A DNA stretch of 64,000 nt from Sordaria brevicollis (Eukaryota > Ascomycota > Sordariomycetes > Sordariales > Sordariaceae), in NCBI GenBank assembly GCA_033439795.1, contig JAUTDP010000001.1, positions 5,766,001 through 5,830,000 on the forward strand. Direction: 5' to 3'. A program made the position numbers and the translations under genes. Position 1 is the first letter of the stretch, and each line of letters opens with the position of its first letter. Below the pieces are notes generated by a model. That model searched no databases. It had not been told where the DNA came from and saw only the letters and a list, made by a program, of their open reading frames with translations. Positions 1-11,710 of the stretch are shown here, in pieces.

Positions 1-1
1 C

Positions 2-280
2 GACGATGAAGCAGGCTCAAGTTATTCTACCCAGGGTCTCCCACTTTCGTTCAACGACCTGCCCAGTCGAGCGCAGCATCTTATCTTAAACGAGCTGATG
101 CGGCAGAACAGTGCTGACACGGCGGTCCTGTTTACTACGCTTCCCGTGCCGGAGGAGAATACCTGCCAGAGCGAGGAGGCGAGCTTGACGTATTTGAGCG
201 ATGTGGAGGTGCTTTGCCATGGACTGCCGCCGATGTTATTGGTGTTAAGTAATAATATGACTGTTACTGTTAGTCTTTGA
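2..280 (+). CDS. Cation-chloride cotransporter, C-terminal end (partial)
   Basis: This is the last 92 codons of a gene that enters from the left edge, read in frame 2 and stopping at TGA 278-280. The tail has features I recognise from fungal SLC12-type cation-chloride cotransporters such as yeast Vhc1: FNDLPSRAQHLILNELM, then AVLFTTLPVP, then YLSDVEVLCHGLPP, ending VLSNNMTVTVSL. In the family this segment is the end of the cytosolic C-terminal domain that follows twelve membrane helices. Such carriers couple K+ (or Na+) to Cl- movement across vacuolar or plasma membranes. No membrane segment is visible because only the tail is in the window. The family call rests on motif recall from a short stretch; the substrate and membrane are inference. 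Confidence 0.72.
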   Translation, partial: DDEAGSSYSTQGLPLSFNDLPSRAQHLILNELMRQNSADTAVLFTTLPVPEENTCQSEEASLTYLSDVEVLCHGLPPMLLVLSNNMTVTVSL

Positions 281-940
281 GTGAGAGACTGGCTGGCTGG
301 CGCTGGTTACCTACCCACCTACCTAGGGGAAGGGTGCGTCATCAGGAAAGGGAAACAAAAATTGATAGGGAATATATCACGGTCGTACACATCCAACCCA
401 GTGGAGTAGACACAGACAAAGTTTGGGTTTCACACTATGGCCATTGTTTTTCTTGTTTTTGTGATACTCGAAATACTTCCCGTGCCTGGGACAAAGGGTC
501 TGGGGTCAGTCAGTCAATTGGCAACGGACTTTCAGTGAGCCGAGACAAAACAACACAATGCCCAATTTGGCAGGGCACTGACTTTTTCTCTTTGTTTAGA
601 GCGTTTTGGAGGGGGAGGAAGTAAGACGTCTTTAAGCGGAAAACTCAATTCGGGTTTAACTCATTTCCCGTTATACAAAGAAAAACCACTGTTCAGAACT
701 GTTCAGTCTCGCTCTCTCGCGGGATGAGGAGAAGTCTTTGTCTCTGCTTGGTGGTAATGAGGCAGTGATTCATTCATTTCCTCTCAAGACACATCAAATC
801 AAAAGAAATCGATCGAAAGAACAACTCTGTCTGCTCTGTCACTTCTCTCCTTGCTGACGACATTGTTGCTTGGTATCCTGCATCCATACCCCCTTTTACT
901 TACTTCAATCCCCCCCAACGGTTTCCTTTCTCGGTTACTC
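281..940. other. Non-coding: cotransporter 3' end and promoter of next gene
   Basis: About 660 bases between the cotransporter stop and the first ATG of the disordered-protein gene. It holds CT-rich tracts near 705-725 and 838-850 of the kind common in fungal 5' leaders. The open frames here lack coding character. No RNA gene or repeat was seen. Confidence 0.5.
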
Positions 941-3900
941 ATGATGTCTTCCTCGCAATCCAATAACAAGGACAACAAGAACAAGGACAAGGATCATACC
1001 AACAACAACAGCCGTGATCGAAAGTCCAAGAGTCTTCGACTATCCCAGAAACTGCGTGGCCTACGAGACCTAAGATCACTACGAGTATCCATCGACGGAG
1101 GCAAACCTCACTTGCACAGTGGCCAGCGACGAGGATCAATACAGGAGTCACCTCAGGAGAAGGAAGAAGAGGAATACCGGATTGTTCATACACCCGATCG
1201 GCCGACAAGATTCGTATCACCTGTCGAAGCGCCCACCGAAGACGATTGTTACGACGCGTTGAGGACGTGGCATTACGCTGCTGAGCGGGAGAGGAGCGGT
1301 ACATACGGGACCCAGTACAGGAGCGCAGGAGCAGGAGGAGAACCGACCACCAGGTACCACGGAGGAAACGACAATAATAACGACCGAAGTGTGAGTTCTT
1401 TAACCAACCAACCATTTTGTTTCCTTATCCTATCCTCCTCTAGTAAAAAGTAAAAGTTCTGCCTGTTAAGATAAAAACAAATGTCTTTCCCCGTCGTTCC
1501 AGAAGACAACCCGCCCGATCAAGGCATGCAATCCAAACCGCAAAACCTTGCCCACCCGGTTGAATACGTTGAATACCTCAACAGCCAAGTATCCCCGCTG
1601 ACTCGGATTATCGAACAACAGCAGCAGCAGAGTGGTGGCGTCGTCGTCCCGGATCCGAACGATGATGAGCTCAAGACCCCGAAGGGTGAGAGGAGGTGGT
1701 GGGAACTTGCGCGCAGAGAGTCAATACATAGGATGGGAGATGATGTAAGAGGGATGAATCCTTTTCGTGCACATGAGTGGTGGGAAGAGGGTCAACAGCA
1801 GCAGGAAAAGCAAAAGGAGTCGGATTATATGGGGCAAGCTATTGAACGTGGTATGGATAAGGAGGGCTCTCTGAGGAGGGGAGGTGTTCCTCCTAATATC
1901 AATACTGGTACGTATACCTTTCGGCTGTCTCCCGAAGATGGTGATACTCGATGGTGGAGAGATGAAAACTAACAGTCTTTCAGATTTCACAGGACTACTA
2001 CCCAGGACGTATAACCCGAACGAGTCTGTCACAAAGAATGACATCAATACAGTCATATATCCTAGCCAAGACGAGTACACGCCATCTGTTTACAGCTCAT
2101 ATTCTCCGTCTCAAAGCCCGAAAAGCCCAGCGACTCCTACACCTGAGATGTTTCCCAAGGCGCCTACAAGGAATGCTTCCGAAAGTTCAGTGCCTATAGC
2201 TAAATCGACAAAAGAGACACTGCCCGCCATAAAGACCAAACCTAGCCAAACACTCATCAACGATAACGAATCGCCTACTCCGCAGCCAGGAGGCCGCTTC
2301 TTCGACGTCGACGAGGAGTATATACCCAGCGGTAACAACTCCAGAAAGGGTTCTGTTTCTGATGACACAGAGCCAACGGCAGCATCTGTATCAGACCCTC
2401 ATTTACGACATCAACCACCAAGGCCGATGGACAGTACAGGCAGGCCACTCGACTTTTCTGTGGCCAGTCAAACGCAGACACTACATAATGAACTCTTGAA
2501 ACTGGCTCACAGGCAGCAACTAGAGAGAAAAGGAAGTACCCAGAGCGCAGAGAGCGGAAACAGCACGTTTTATAGCGCTTTCAGTTCAAGACCGGATACA
2601 CCAGATGTGAGACCACCTTCGAGACGAGGACCAGGACAGCAGCAGCAATCAAGTCTCAGCCAAGGGACGCCAGGAAAAGCAACAGGCATAGCAACCCCAG
2701 AAACTCCTCGCCCAAAACCACCACCAAAGCAGACCAAACCAAAGGGACCACAGCTTCTATCAACAGCGCCTCGTTTCCTGAAAGACAGAAAACCGTATAT
2801 TTCTCCTTCTGGGCGTCATCCGCCACCGGTACCACCAAAGACGGCGCCCGAGAAGAAACAGAAGAAAGAGGTGGTTACCATGGAGACTTTGAAGCTGAAT
2901 GGTCAGGCTTTTATTCCGCATAGGCCGCCACCGCCAATTCCTAACCAGGCTCCGATGAAGACGGCAGGAAAGTTGGGTGGAGGAAACCCGGGAGGATCTG
3001 TAGGACCTGTCAGTATCTCCTCGCTCTCGTCGATCTCGCCGTTATTTGCAGTCACAGGCGGTAACGCTCATGGTTCAAACCCTCCGAGACCAACACCCAG
3101 TCCTACTCCCATGAAAGCGAAAAGTGCGGGGTCCAAGGGGATGGGAGAACATCTAAGAGGACACATAGCCGGACAAGTCAGCATCTCCTCACTGTCCTCA
3201 CTCGCCATGAGTGACAGTGGTGGCTCAGTAATTACGCCTCCTCGGTTCTCTCCTACGAAGCCAAAGCCGCTTTCGCCTGCTCCTCCGCCTTCAAGCCGGA
3301 TAGAGACAGAGGAATTGTTAACCCTGCCAGCAACAGTGTATATCAGCAAACCTAGGACACCAGTGCCGGTACCAGTTACTCCGCCGGTACCAGTTCCGTC
3401 GCCGTTATCCAAATTCAACATTACCCACGGGTCATCATCATCAGGAAGAAATAGTCCGTCTCTTTCCAACCGGCCACCACGAACCCAGACCCCGAGCCAA
3501 GGGAAGGAAGACACTCACCAAAACTCACCTGGGTATTCTGACTACCTTCACCCACGCATCAGCGATCCCTTCATTGACTCCTCACCTTCATCATCCATCG
3601 GTGACAGATTTTCCATAGCAATGGTCAACGGGGTGTATAACCCCAACCAAGCCGAAGCGTGGAAGGAGACGATGGCGATGATGGTTCAGGCGCGGGAACA
3701 GGAGAAGGAGGCCCAGATGCAGAAACCGAAATTGATTAGGGTGCAGAGTCAGAAGCGGGTAGCGCAAAAAGGGCAAGGGGGGCAGGGGAAGACGGGGAAC
3801 CAAACGAAGATGCAGGAAAGGCAAAGGATGCAGGGGAAGGCGGGCTCAGGTGCTGAGAGTGTTCCGCGAACTCCCCCTCCGAGAGTGGCTCAGACTCAAA

Positions 3901-4637
3901 CGCCTCCTCGTCGGACTGCCTCTCCTCGGTATCGAGTGTTTCCACCTCAGACCCAGTCCCAACCAAAACTCCAAAAACAGCAATCACAACACTCCCTACA
4001 ACCAGCGCCGTCTCCCTCTCTTCATCCCTCGCCGTCCCTTTCCCTCCTCAGACCGATCTACCCCGGTGTTTCCCGGCCTCAAACTCCAGCTCATCCTCCT
4101 CCCCCGCAAACTCGGAATGATACACCTCCTCCTCCTCCTTCTCAGTCGCGAAATACCTCTAGAACTCGGAATGTAACTCCTCCCCGGCAGCATCAACCTC
4201 ATCCTTCGTTTCGGAGACCAAGTCAAGACACGATTGATTCAAAGCAGGGAGAACAGAAGCAGCGGGAACGAGCAATTTCTGTTAGCAGTGATAGCTCTGA
4301 ATCGAGTTATGAGAGTTTGAAGTTTTGGACAAATGGGCCTAGTACGCAGACCGGTGTTTCTAGACAGTCTGAGGAGAATAAGGCTCCTGAGCAGCTACCA
4401 AAGACGAAGTGGGAGAACAGCGGAAAGAAAGAGCAAGAGAGAAAGGAAAGGTTTGACTTTGATAGTGATGACTCTGGGCCTGAGGAGACTGGGACGGGGA
4501 AGAGAAGGGGTGTTGGGAAGGGGAAAGGAAAGGGAAAGGGAAAGGGGAACGCCAATGTGGATGATTACGAGGAGCTTATTGATCAGTATGCTGGGGGTTG
4601 GAGGGAGACTATGTTCTTTGGGGAGCCGGAAGAGTAA
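941..4637 (+). CDS. Large disordered Ser/Pro-rich protein, three exons
   Basis: Exons 941-1388, 1503-1907 and 1984-4637 join to 1,168 residues. Intron 2 (1908-1983) is clear: GTACGT donor, ACTAAC branch, TTTCAG acceptor. Intron 1 uses a GTGTGA donor, the only choice that joins the long frames; translation could instead begin at ATG 1481, with 941-1390 as leader. I do not recognise a domain. The N-terminus is Asn/Lys/Ser-rich and basic. The middle is dominated by Pro, Ser and Thr with PPPVPPK-like runs that could bind SH3 domains. Two copies of a VSISSLSS motif lie near residues 655 and 712. Near the end a basic KGKGKGKGKG run, encoded by GGGAAA repeats around 4520-4550, precedes a tail containing YEELIDQYAGGWRETMFFG. 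That tail looks folded and may be the conserved part. A scaffold role in polarity or the cytoskeleton is possible but only a guess. Confidence 0.6.
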
Positions 4638-4912
4638 GCGAGAATTATTCTCACGCTAAAGTTTGTTTGTATGTAGGTTAAGACGAACGGGGCCGAGTTT
4701 TATTACACATATTGGTATTACTTCAATGTATTGCTTGTAATACTGGGACACGGCCAAGGTTGGTTGCCGATGTTGTTATTCGATTTGTTTGTTAATATGT
4801 CTATGAGACGTCTACTTCTATGCTCTACTTCGCCAAACCGTCTATGCTATCCCAGAATTTCATTCCTCGATCATCCATAACACGTTCCTTGTCCATTATA
4901 AAACTGCTACCC

Positions 4913-6049
4913 CTAGTTAACCTTGGTAACGCTCAACTCACCCTTCTCCTCCCCTTCAAGCTCCACCAAGCCACCAGCCTCCAACTTCTTCTTCCACTTG
5001 GTGCTCTCATACCTAGCCAGGATCATGGTCATCCTCAGTATCGCCTCACTGCTAGACTCATGCTCCTTGACCTCAGTCGCCACAGGAGTAAACGTCCACC
5101 TTCCGAACGCCCAGTTGAGGATATACCTGGTCGCCTTGTCCTCGCTTCCCGCAGGCCTCGACACCGGTGTATCCTCATCCGAGTTTTTGAGCTCCGCCTT
5201 CCCAGAAACCGCCAATACGGCCTTGATCCTATACACCTCCTCCTTGCTCGTATTCCTCAAAAACGCCAACAACCTTTCCACATCCACCGTCGCCTCCTTC
5301 TTTCCCTTAAGCTCAATACTCAACACCTCCACCTCCGTCTGATGATCATGCTTATGCTCCTCACCATGCCCACATTTATCGTCATGGACATGAGCATCCT
5401 CCTCCGTCAACCCCTGCGCCAGTCCTCCATCAACTCCAAAAACCACATCCATCCCCACCCACCCCTTATTACTCTTCACCCACGCCGTATCAACCTCCAA
5501 ATCCCCGACCCTATCCAAACACTCATCAAACCTCCTCTCCCCTGCTCCCTCCCACTTGTTGAAAACAATCAAATCCGTATACCGCGCCTGGATCCGCGCC
5601 GTGTAACTCGTATCTTCGTACCCCTTCCAATTTTCCACGTCTATAACACTGACGACACCATCAAGCACATACTTCCCGCCTGTCTCCCTCGCCAGCCTGT
5701 TCACCTCCAATGCAAGCGTAGCGGGAAAAGCAGACCCGGATGTTTCGATGACGATGCGGTCAGGACGGACGGTTTCTTGCAGCTCGGCTAACGCGACGGA
5801 GAGCTGACCAACGAGGTTGCAGCAGATGCAGCCGTTGAGAAGCTCGGAGACACCGGCGATGGCGGAGGAGGAGGCGAGTTGGGAGTCGACGGCCAGATCG
5901 CCGAATTCGTTCTTGAGGAGGGCGAGCTTATAGGAGGGGTTGGCGGCGCGGAGTTGGGGGAGGAGGTTGAGGATTAGAGTGGTCTTGCCGGAGCCGAGGA
6001 AGCCCGTGATGATGGTTATGGGGATGGGGGGTTGGGTGTCGGCTGTCAT
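4913..6049 (-). CDS. CobW/COG0523-family G3E GTPase, putative metal chaperone
   Basis: A single-exon gene of 378 residues. The Walker A motif GFLGSGKT lies at residues 16-23, followed by KNEFGDLAVD. The hallmark metal-binding CICC is at residues 74-77. A SVIDVENW segment and a guanine-specificity motif written NKWE (NKxD in most GTPases) follow. A His-rich loop, HVHDDKCGHGEEHKHDH, sits near residue 220, and a CobW C-terminal domain ends the protein. Family members hydrolyse GTP to pass metal to client enzymes; the closest characterised eukaryotic relatives (ZNG1 type) deliver zinc to methionine aminopeptidase. The His loop suggests zinc, but the client is inference. Expression could respond to zinc, but no operator was identified. 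Length and start fit the family; the ATG is only eight codons before the first strand of the G domain. Confidence 0.85.
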   Translation of the reverse strand: MTADTQPPIPITIITGFLGSGKTTLILNLLPQLRAANPSYKLALLKNEFGDLAVDSQLASSSAIAGVSELLNGCICCNLVGQLSVALAELQETVRPDRIVIETSGSAFPATLALEVNRLARETGGKYVLDGVVSVIDVENWKGYEDTSYTARIQARYTDLIVFNKWEGAGERRFDECLDRVGDLEVDTAWVKSNKGWVGMDVVFGVDGGLAQGLTEEDAHVHDDKCGHGEEHKHDHQTEVEVLSIELKGKKEATVDVERLLAFLRNTSKEEVYRIKAVLAVSGKAELKNSDEDTPVSRPAGSEDKATRYILNWAFGRWTFTPVATEVKEHESSSEAILRMTMILARYESTKWKKKLEAGGLVELEGEEKGELSVTKVN

Positions 6050-7025
6050 TGTGGTGGTTGTGGTTTTTGTAGGTAGCTTGTGTACCTCTAACGGGGACGG
6101 TTTGGTTGGTCGCGGAGCAGATAGGTTCGTTCGAACGAGCGCGCGTAGTGGCTCGAAATTAAAACTCGAATTGAAGTGCAGGTATTCGCGTTTCGATCGT
6201 GGACCTGGTAGGAAGTAGTGAGGAAGGTAGAATTGTCGCGAAAAAGGTCGGGTAATTCAGGATCGCAGGATGTAAAAGAGAGAAAGATCGCCAAGCTGCT
6301 CTGATCTCGGTATAAAAGCTTCGCGAATCCGGTCCGACTTCGGGAATGTCTGACTTGGCCAGTGAAAATCTTGGAAGACAGGTAACAAACGGTGTGGCCG
6401 GAGACGGTGAGAAATTGATTCTATTTAACTACAATATCTCTATTGAAGGATGAAGGCATGAAGAAGTTTAGATGTTCCTGGAGTCTTCCAGCTCTTTGGT
6501 GTTGCCGCCGCTTGGAGGGGCACGACTCAAGGTGGGCTCGTGGGCACAGTGGGCTGTTCTGGGCTTCTGGCCGGGCCGATAAGACCGATAAGGGTGATAA
6601 GATAGAAGGACTCCCTCGACGTTAACCTCGAAGTTAGAGGTAACGTTGACGATGTGTTGCTGATCGAGCTGGTTGTTTATCCGTACTGATAAATTAGACA
6701 TTGGACCCTTCAGGGACAGACTACATGGTGTTTCGTAGTTCAGACGATAAAACCAACAATGCAAAACTGCACACTGTCTGTTCGCACAAGGTGTCTTGTG
6801 ACGTCATCCCCAAGCTGGCACTTACACCTGCTTGATCTCTTGTTGATTGAAGAAGCCACGAAAAGTCCCCCATTCGAAGAGTGTTCTCGTGTGTTTGAAG
6901 CCTTCTAGATCACTTCTTCCCGACACTAGTTCTTGAGGCTTAGACCAGTTTTGTTTCATATAATCCCCGAAAGTTGATACCACCCTACCTTACCCGTCAC
7001 CATCTCCAACACCATCACCATCACC
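6050..7025. other. Divergent promoter region between the CobW gene and the small-protein gene
   Basis: A stretch of 976 bases separating two divergent starts. A TATAAAA lies at 6311-6317 on the plus strand, too far from ATG 7026 to be its simple core promoter unless there is a leader intron or long leader. The last 40 bases before ATG 7026 are a CA-rich, G-poor leader with repeated CACCAT units, typical of highly translated fungal mRNAs. No gene is supported inside. Confidence 0.45.
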
Positions 7026-7470
7026 ATGTCAACCAACCCCAGCAACAATATCAGCCAGCCCGGCGCTGAGGAGCGGGACCCCTCAGACTACAAGCCTCAG
7101 CTTGACGAGATTGCCGAGAACAAGAGAAAGAGTCCCGAGGAATTGCAGCCAAAGCAAAGAGAGAATAGTGGACTTGTGGACAAGAGTATGTACCCTCTAT
7201 ATTTTCCAGTTCTCTATTCCGTGGAGTTCATCCAGCTTACCTTTTTGCTCTGCCATAGTCTCCGAATACGTTCCAGAATCAGTCGGCGAAAAGATTGGAC
7301 TACGAAAGAGCCCGCAACAATCACAGCAGCAACAGGTTCCCGAGGAACCCAAGGAAGACCTCAGCGCGGTACCACCGCACCGGCCCCATCACGATGAACA
7401 GATTCAGGAATTCTTGAGGGATCAACATCGGAGCAAGGAGATTTTGGGGGATGACGAGGATACCAAGTGA
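7026..7470 (+). CDS. Small hydrophilic protein of unknown function, two exons
   Basis: Exons 7026-7185 and 7259-7470 give 123 residues. The intron (7186-7258) has a GTATGT donor and a CATAG acceptor and splits an ATC codon. The product is very rich in Glu, Gln, Pro, Lys and Asp, with no signal peptide or membrane segment, so it is probably disordered and soluble. A heptad-like stretch DEQIQEFLRDQHRSKEIL near the C-terminus could form a helix. The composition resembles small stress-induced hydrophilins, but I do not recognise a family. Support comes from the clean intron, ATG context (CATCACCATG) and a CA-rich leader. Confidence 0.6.
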
Positions 7471-8382
7471 TTCTGAGTTCTTGGATGTTTATGGGCAATA
7501 AAAAGCTAGCGGGCGTAAAATGAGGAGTTAATAGACTCTGAAGATAGTTATGATAATGATGAATGACAACAACCTATCTATCACATGCTTCCGTTACGGC
7601 CGACCAAACGTTGAATTCTGAGGTGGATAATTCTATCACAAGTCAACCAAACTGTGATAATATCCGCCCTTTACCGTCGTTTCAACAAGAACAGCATCGT
7701 CGATCTCTTATTCCTGGGTAGGTAGTATCAAGGCGGCCCGCATATGTAAAAAGAATGACAGGTCCCGGGTTATTCTCCGTTCGGGGCCCCGGGAACCCAA
7801 GCGTCAGTCTGCCCCGCCCCCCGCTTTCATAACGTCTCGTCAATTGTCATCCCACTGCATCCGTTCCCATTCCCTTCTCCTCATCCGTTCGTCCCAAACC
7901 TTCCGAGCCTTCATTACTCTCTCTTCTCCTGTCTTTCAAAAATACGAATATCCCAACACAAAATTGCCCGACTGAGCTGTTCCTGACTTCAACTTTGCCC
8001 CTGATCCACTTGGCTTTGACACGCGGACTGTCGATCATCAACGAACAAACGGTTGAGAACGGGTTATCCGATCCAAAACTTGCTGAGGCTCAACAGAAAC
8101 TCCCAAGCGTCCCGGAGTTTCATCCACTTCGTCATCGATTGGTATTCATATTCTGGGCGTCGACTCGAGGGTTTATAAACAACAGGATCACTTTACCATA
8201 AACACTAACTTGGTCGATTGTCACCTTTCATCACATCAAACATTCACCTATATCTTGGGTGTCAATTCAACCTACCATATATATACACACCCTCTATTTA
8301 CCAACACCAATACACGAAACCTCGACTTGCACCCGACACACCCAATACTCATCAAGATCAACCCCCAGAACACAAAGCCAAA
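7471..8382. other. Non-coding: promoter and leader of dihydroxyacetone kinase
   Basis: About 910 bases. It includes a GC-rich patch around 7765-7825 with CCCCGCCCCCCGC and the palindrome GGGGCCCC. Such C-runs resemble sites for C2H2 zinc-finger stress or carbon regulators, but this is only a resemblance. TTTATAAAC near 8170 and CATATATATACAC near 8277-8289 are candidate TATA elements; the second is about 100 bases before ATG 8383. The leader before the ATG is CA-rich. Confidence 0.45.
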
Positions 8383-10366
8383 ATGTCCAACCGCCACTTC
8401 ATCAACGACCCACAACACCTCGTCCTCACAAGCCTGCAATCCACCTCCCTCCTCAACCCAGGCGTCGCAGTAGACACCACCAACAAAATCGTCTACCTCC
8501 GCCCCGGCTACGGAACCCCCCAAAACCATGACTCCCACCACTCCTCTTCACCCCAAAAAGTCTCCTTGATCAGCGGAGGCGGCTCAGGCCATGAACCCTC
8601 TTTTTCCTCCATGGTCGGCCGCGGTTTGTTGTCTGCTTCCGTAGCCGGCACCATCTTCGCTAGTCCCTCAGCCGAGCAGGTTAGGACAGCCATCATGGGT
8701 CGCGTAGACAACAACGCGCTTGCCACTGGGGGAGCAGTGCATCCTGATGATGCGGGAGGGGTATTGGTGGTGGTGATGAACTACACCGGTGACGTCCTAA
8801 ACTTTGGCCTCGCCGTAGAAAAAGCCAAGGCGGCGGGGGTGAACGTGGAGATGGTGGTTGTTGGTGATGATGTTGGTGTTGGACGCACCAAGGCAGGGAA
8901 GGTCGGGAGGAGGGGGATTGCGGGGACGGTGTTAGTCCAAAAAATTGCGGGCGCGTTGGCGGCGCAGGGGAGGAGCTTGAAGGAGGTTACCAAGGTTGCG
9001 AATCTGGTTGCCAACAATCTGGTTAGTGTGGGTGCTAGTTTGGAGCATGTGCATGTTCCGGGACGGAGACCAGAGCCGCAGGGGGCGGAGGATAAGACGT
9101 TGAAGGTGGGCGAGGTGGAGATTGGCATGGGAATTCATAATGAGCAAGGGAGCAGTAGGGAGAAGGGCATCGGGCTGAAGGAGTTGGTGGGTAAGATGTT
9201 GAAGCAGTTGTTGGATCAGAGTGATAAGGATCGGGCGTTTCTGAACGTCAACTCGAATGAGGTGGTGTTGTTGGTGAATAACTTGGGAGGCGTCAGCCCG
9301 TTGGAGATGGGTGGCATCGTCACCGAGGTGGTGACGCAGTTGGGTGACAAACCCTATGGTATCAAGCCCGTCAGGATCTTGAGCGGCACCTACATGACCA
9401 GCTTGAACGGGCTTGGGTTCAGCATCTCCTTGTTGAACGTGGTCAATACGGATATTGGTGGCCCTGGTATGATCGAGTTGCTGGACTACCCGTGCGAGGC
9501 CACGGGCTGGACGGCGCCCATCTCCAAGCTCACCTGGGAGGAGCAAAGGGATAACAAGAAGACGAGGGAGGATGATGCCAAGTCACAGGAGGAGGTGAGA
9601 CCATCTGGTCTGACGTTCCCCGACCCCGAGGAAGCCCAGAAGCAGCTGGTTGCTGGTCTGAAGGCTGTCATTGCTGCTGAGCCTGAGGTGACCAAGTATG
9701 ACACCACGGTCGGCGATGGTGACTGTGGTATTGGTCTGAAGCGTGGTGCTGAAGGTATGTCTCCCGAGTAACCGCCCCTCATTTCTCTGCTTTGGTACTC
9801 ACATGGCCCCAGAAATCCTAAAGCATCTCGACTCCAACCCCCTGACAGGCGATGCAGCCATCGACCTCTCCAAGATCGTCACCGTGGTCGAGCAAACCAT
9901 GGACGGCACCTCTGGTGCTCTCTACGGCATCTTCCTCAACGCTCTAGTCGCCTCTCTCCACACTGTCGGCGGAGGGGAGTCCGACAAGAAGGCTGCTGAC
10001 GGAAATGCCTGGGCGAAGGCTCTCAAGCTGAGCTGCGACGCCCTGTCGAAATACACGCCCGCTCGTCCCGGTGACCGCACTCTGATCGATGCCCTCTATC
10101 CCTTTGTCGATGCGCTTGAGAAGTCTGGTGATATCAAGAAGGCTGCAGAAGCTGCTAAGCAAGGAGCCGAGGGCACCAAAGGTATGAAGGCCAACTTGGG
10201 TCGTACCGTGTACATTGGCGGTTCTGGCTTCGAGCAGGTGCCGGATCCAGGTGCTTATGGATTGGCCAAGTTCTTCCTGGGGCTGGCTGGCATCGAGAAG
10301 TCTGATGGTGGTTCTTCGAGTGCTAAGCAGGTGAAGGGATCGGATGATGGATGGGAAGAGGTCTAA
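8383..10366 (+). CDS. dak1: Dihydroxyacetone (glycerone) kinase
   Basis: Exons 8383-9754 and 9813-10366 encode 641 residues; the intron has GTATGT and CCCCAG ends and splits a GAA codon. The enzyme phosphorylates dihydroxyacetone with ATP to give dihydroxyacetone phosphate, detoxifying DHA and feeding glycerol carbon into glycolysis in the cytosol. The N-terminal DhaK domain shows GGGSGHEPS with His70, and GIHNEQG, where His252 is the residue expected to bind substrate covalently as a hemiaminal. The C-terminal DhaL ATP-binding domain begins around residue 430 and carries TVGDGDCGIGLKRGAE, whose aspartates bind Mg-ATP; the intron splits the codon just after this motif. Downstream GTSGALYGIFLNAL is also typical. 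Length is slightly above the usual 580-610 because of a low-complexity linker around residue 395. ATG 8383 was chosen over upstream in-frame sequence that lacks DhaK homology. Confidence 0.95.
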
Positions 10367-10957
10367 TCGGCGCTTGATTTGAGAATGGATTGATTGTTGT
10401 AGATGATCTTGATATACCCCTAGGTAGTTAGTTTTCATCATGTTAATGACGTACCATTACTCCATAAACCGACATCTCATTTAGCTCCAGCCCTTGATAC
10501 GGCCACGAGAGATGATGAGAACGTATGTGAGAACCTGAACATGGTCTGGGTATTCTGTTGATCAAGTTACCAGAAATAAAAGACAATCGACTTAAACAAA
10601 ACCAATACACGTTTAAACGCCGAGCTCACACTAGTTTTCCCTTTATATGACCTTTCTGATAGCCCCTGAAATCCGCTTCGTTTCGTCTTCCCTTGCGCGA
10701 CGCCTTTTGATGGGGAGAACTTATTTTTTCGTGGCCGTGTTGCCTTTAACGATCGATCGAGGAGCCGAGTCGTAGTAATGTGGCAGGGTCCGTTCGTGTC
10801 TCTCGTGTCGTTTGACTAACATCGTTACGGTACCGGCCGGTCTCGTCTCGTTCCTCCAACGTGAACCATTAACCCGTAAGTCGTTCTGTGCGCGTGTGCT
10901 CGCCCTGCAAGTTTATCAAAGCCTCCAAGTTGTTCATTTTGCTGTATGATTCATAAA
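10367..10957. other. Non-coding interval between convergent dak1 and SmD2
   Basis: About 590 bases containing the 3' ends of two convergent genes. I see no coding exon, RNA gene or repeat in it. Confidence 0.45.
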
Positions 10958-11710
10958 CTAGCTTAGGAGGACAAGGATGACGGAGTCGCCTCTGAGGAAC
11001 CTGTAAAGTAAAACTGTTTGTTAGCCATGGATCCTCGGTTTCCCTTTGGGGTAAAAAGCTAGATAGTAAAGTCCACAAACATCTTGCTGATAAACCTGTC
11101 CTTGTTTACCGGCTTGCCCTTCTTGCCATTGGCGAGTCTGGGCGTCTCGGTCCACATCTCCTTGACGTTCTCCAGCACCATGTTCATGTGGCGATCGAAA
11201 GCCTTTACGCGGGCGAGGATCTTGCGACCATTGCGGACGGAAATGAGAACTTGGGAGTGACTGCGGACGGCGGTCTGAAGAATGGACTGTTCGGAGAAGA
11301 GTGTCATGTTAGCCCTGGCTTCGGGTGATCGAGGAGACTGAAAGGGTATATGTACCAAAGGACCGGCGGAGAACTCGTGCTCTTCGAGGAGAGAAACTTC
11401 GTATTCACTGCATTGGAGGAGCAGGTCAGCTTTGTTGTCCGTGTAGAGAGGGGATCGTAGTCTCGGGTCGCAGAAGAAGCTCGGAATGGTAAGGTGGGCA
11501 AGATTTCGATGGAAACAGAGGACGGCGTTGTTGGCAATAGGATAGAACGTACGTAAGCTCGTTGCGCGGCTTCGTGAGAAGCTCCCTGAATAACAGAAAA
11601 TGGCTAGTTAACTCAGACCTTGTATGGAACATCCATGGGCTGGCGCGCGCATGGGATAATGCTGAGGATGGGATAGCTACTAACTGAATCTTTGCGTCCG
11701 CTGTAGCCAT
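10958..11710 (-). CDS. Small nuclear ribonucleoprotein SmD2
   Basis: Five exons in transcript order: 11710-11685, 11585-11553, 11407-11356, 11286-11081 and 11000-10958, giving 119 residues. SmD2 is a subunit of the heptameric Sm ring on U1, U2, U4 and U5 snRNAs. The Sm1 motif is in [19 protein letters not shown] and [19 protein letters not shown]; Sm2 is in [17 protein letters not shown]. The pre-Sm helix [18 protein letters not shown] matches the family. Every junction was set by conservation: the last donor is GTTTGT, which restores SKMFLRGDSV, and reading through it would give a spurious tail ending DFTI. Four introns of 67-145 nt interrupt a 360-nt coding sequence, and two exons are only 26 and 33 nt. 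The start MATADAKI is short but gives a normal total length. Its neighbour HIBCH is divergent. Confidence 0.92.

Noticed and set aside
4820..5791. 323-codon open frame on the plus strand
   Set aside because: It overlaps the CobW GTPase gene antisense, starts in that gene's 3' flank and shows no motif.
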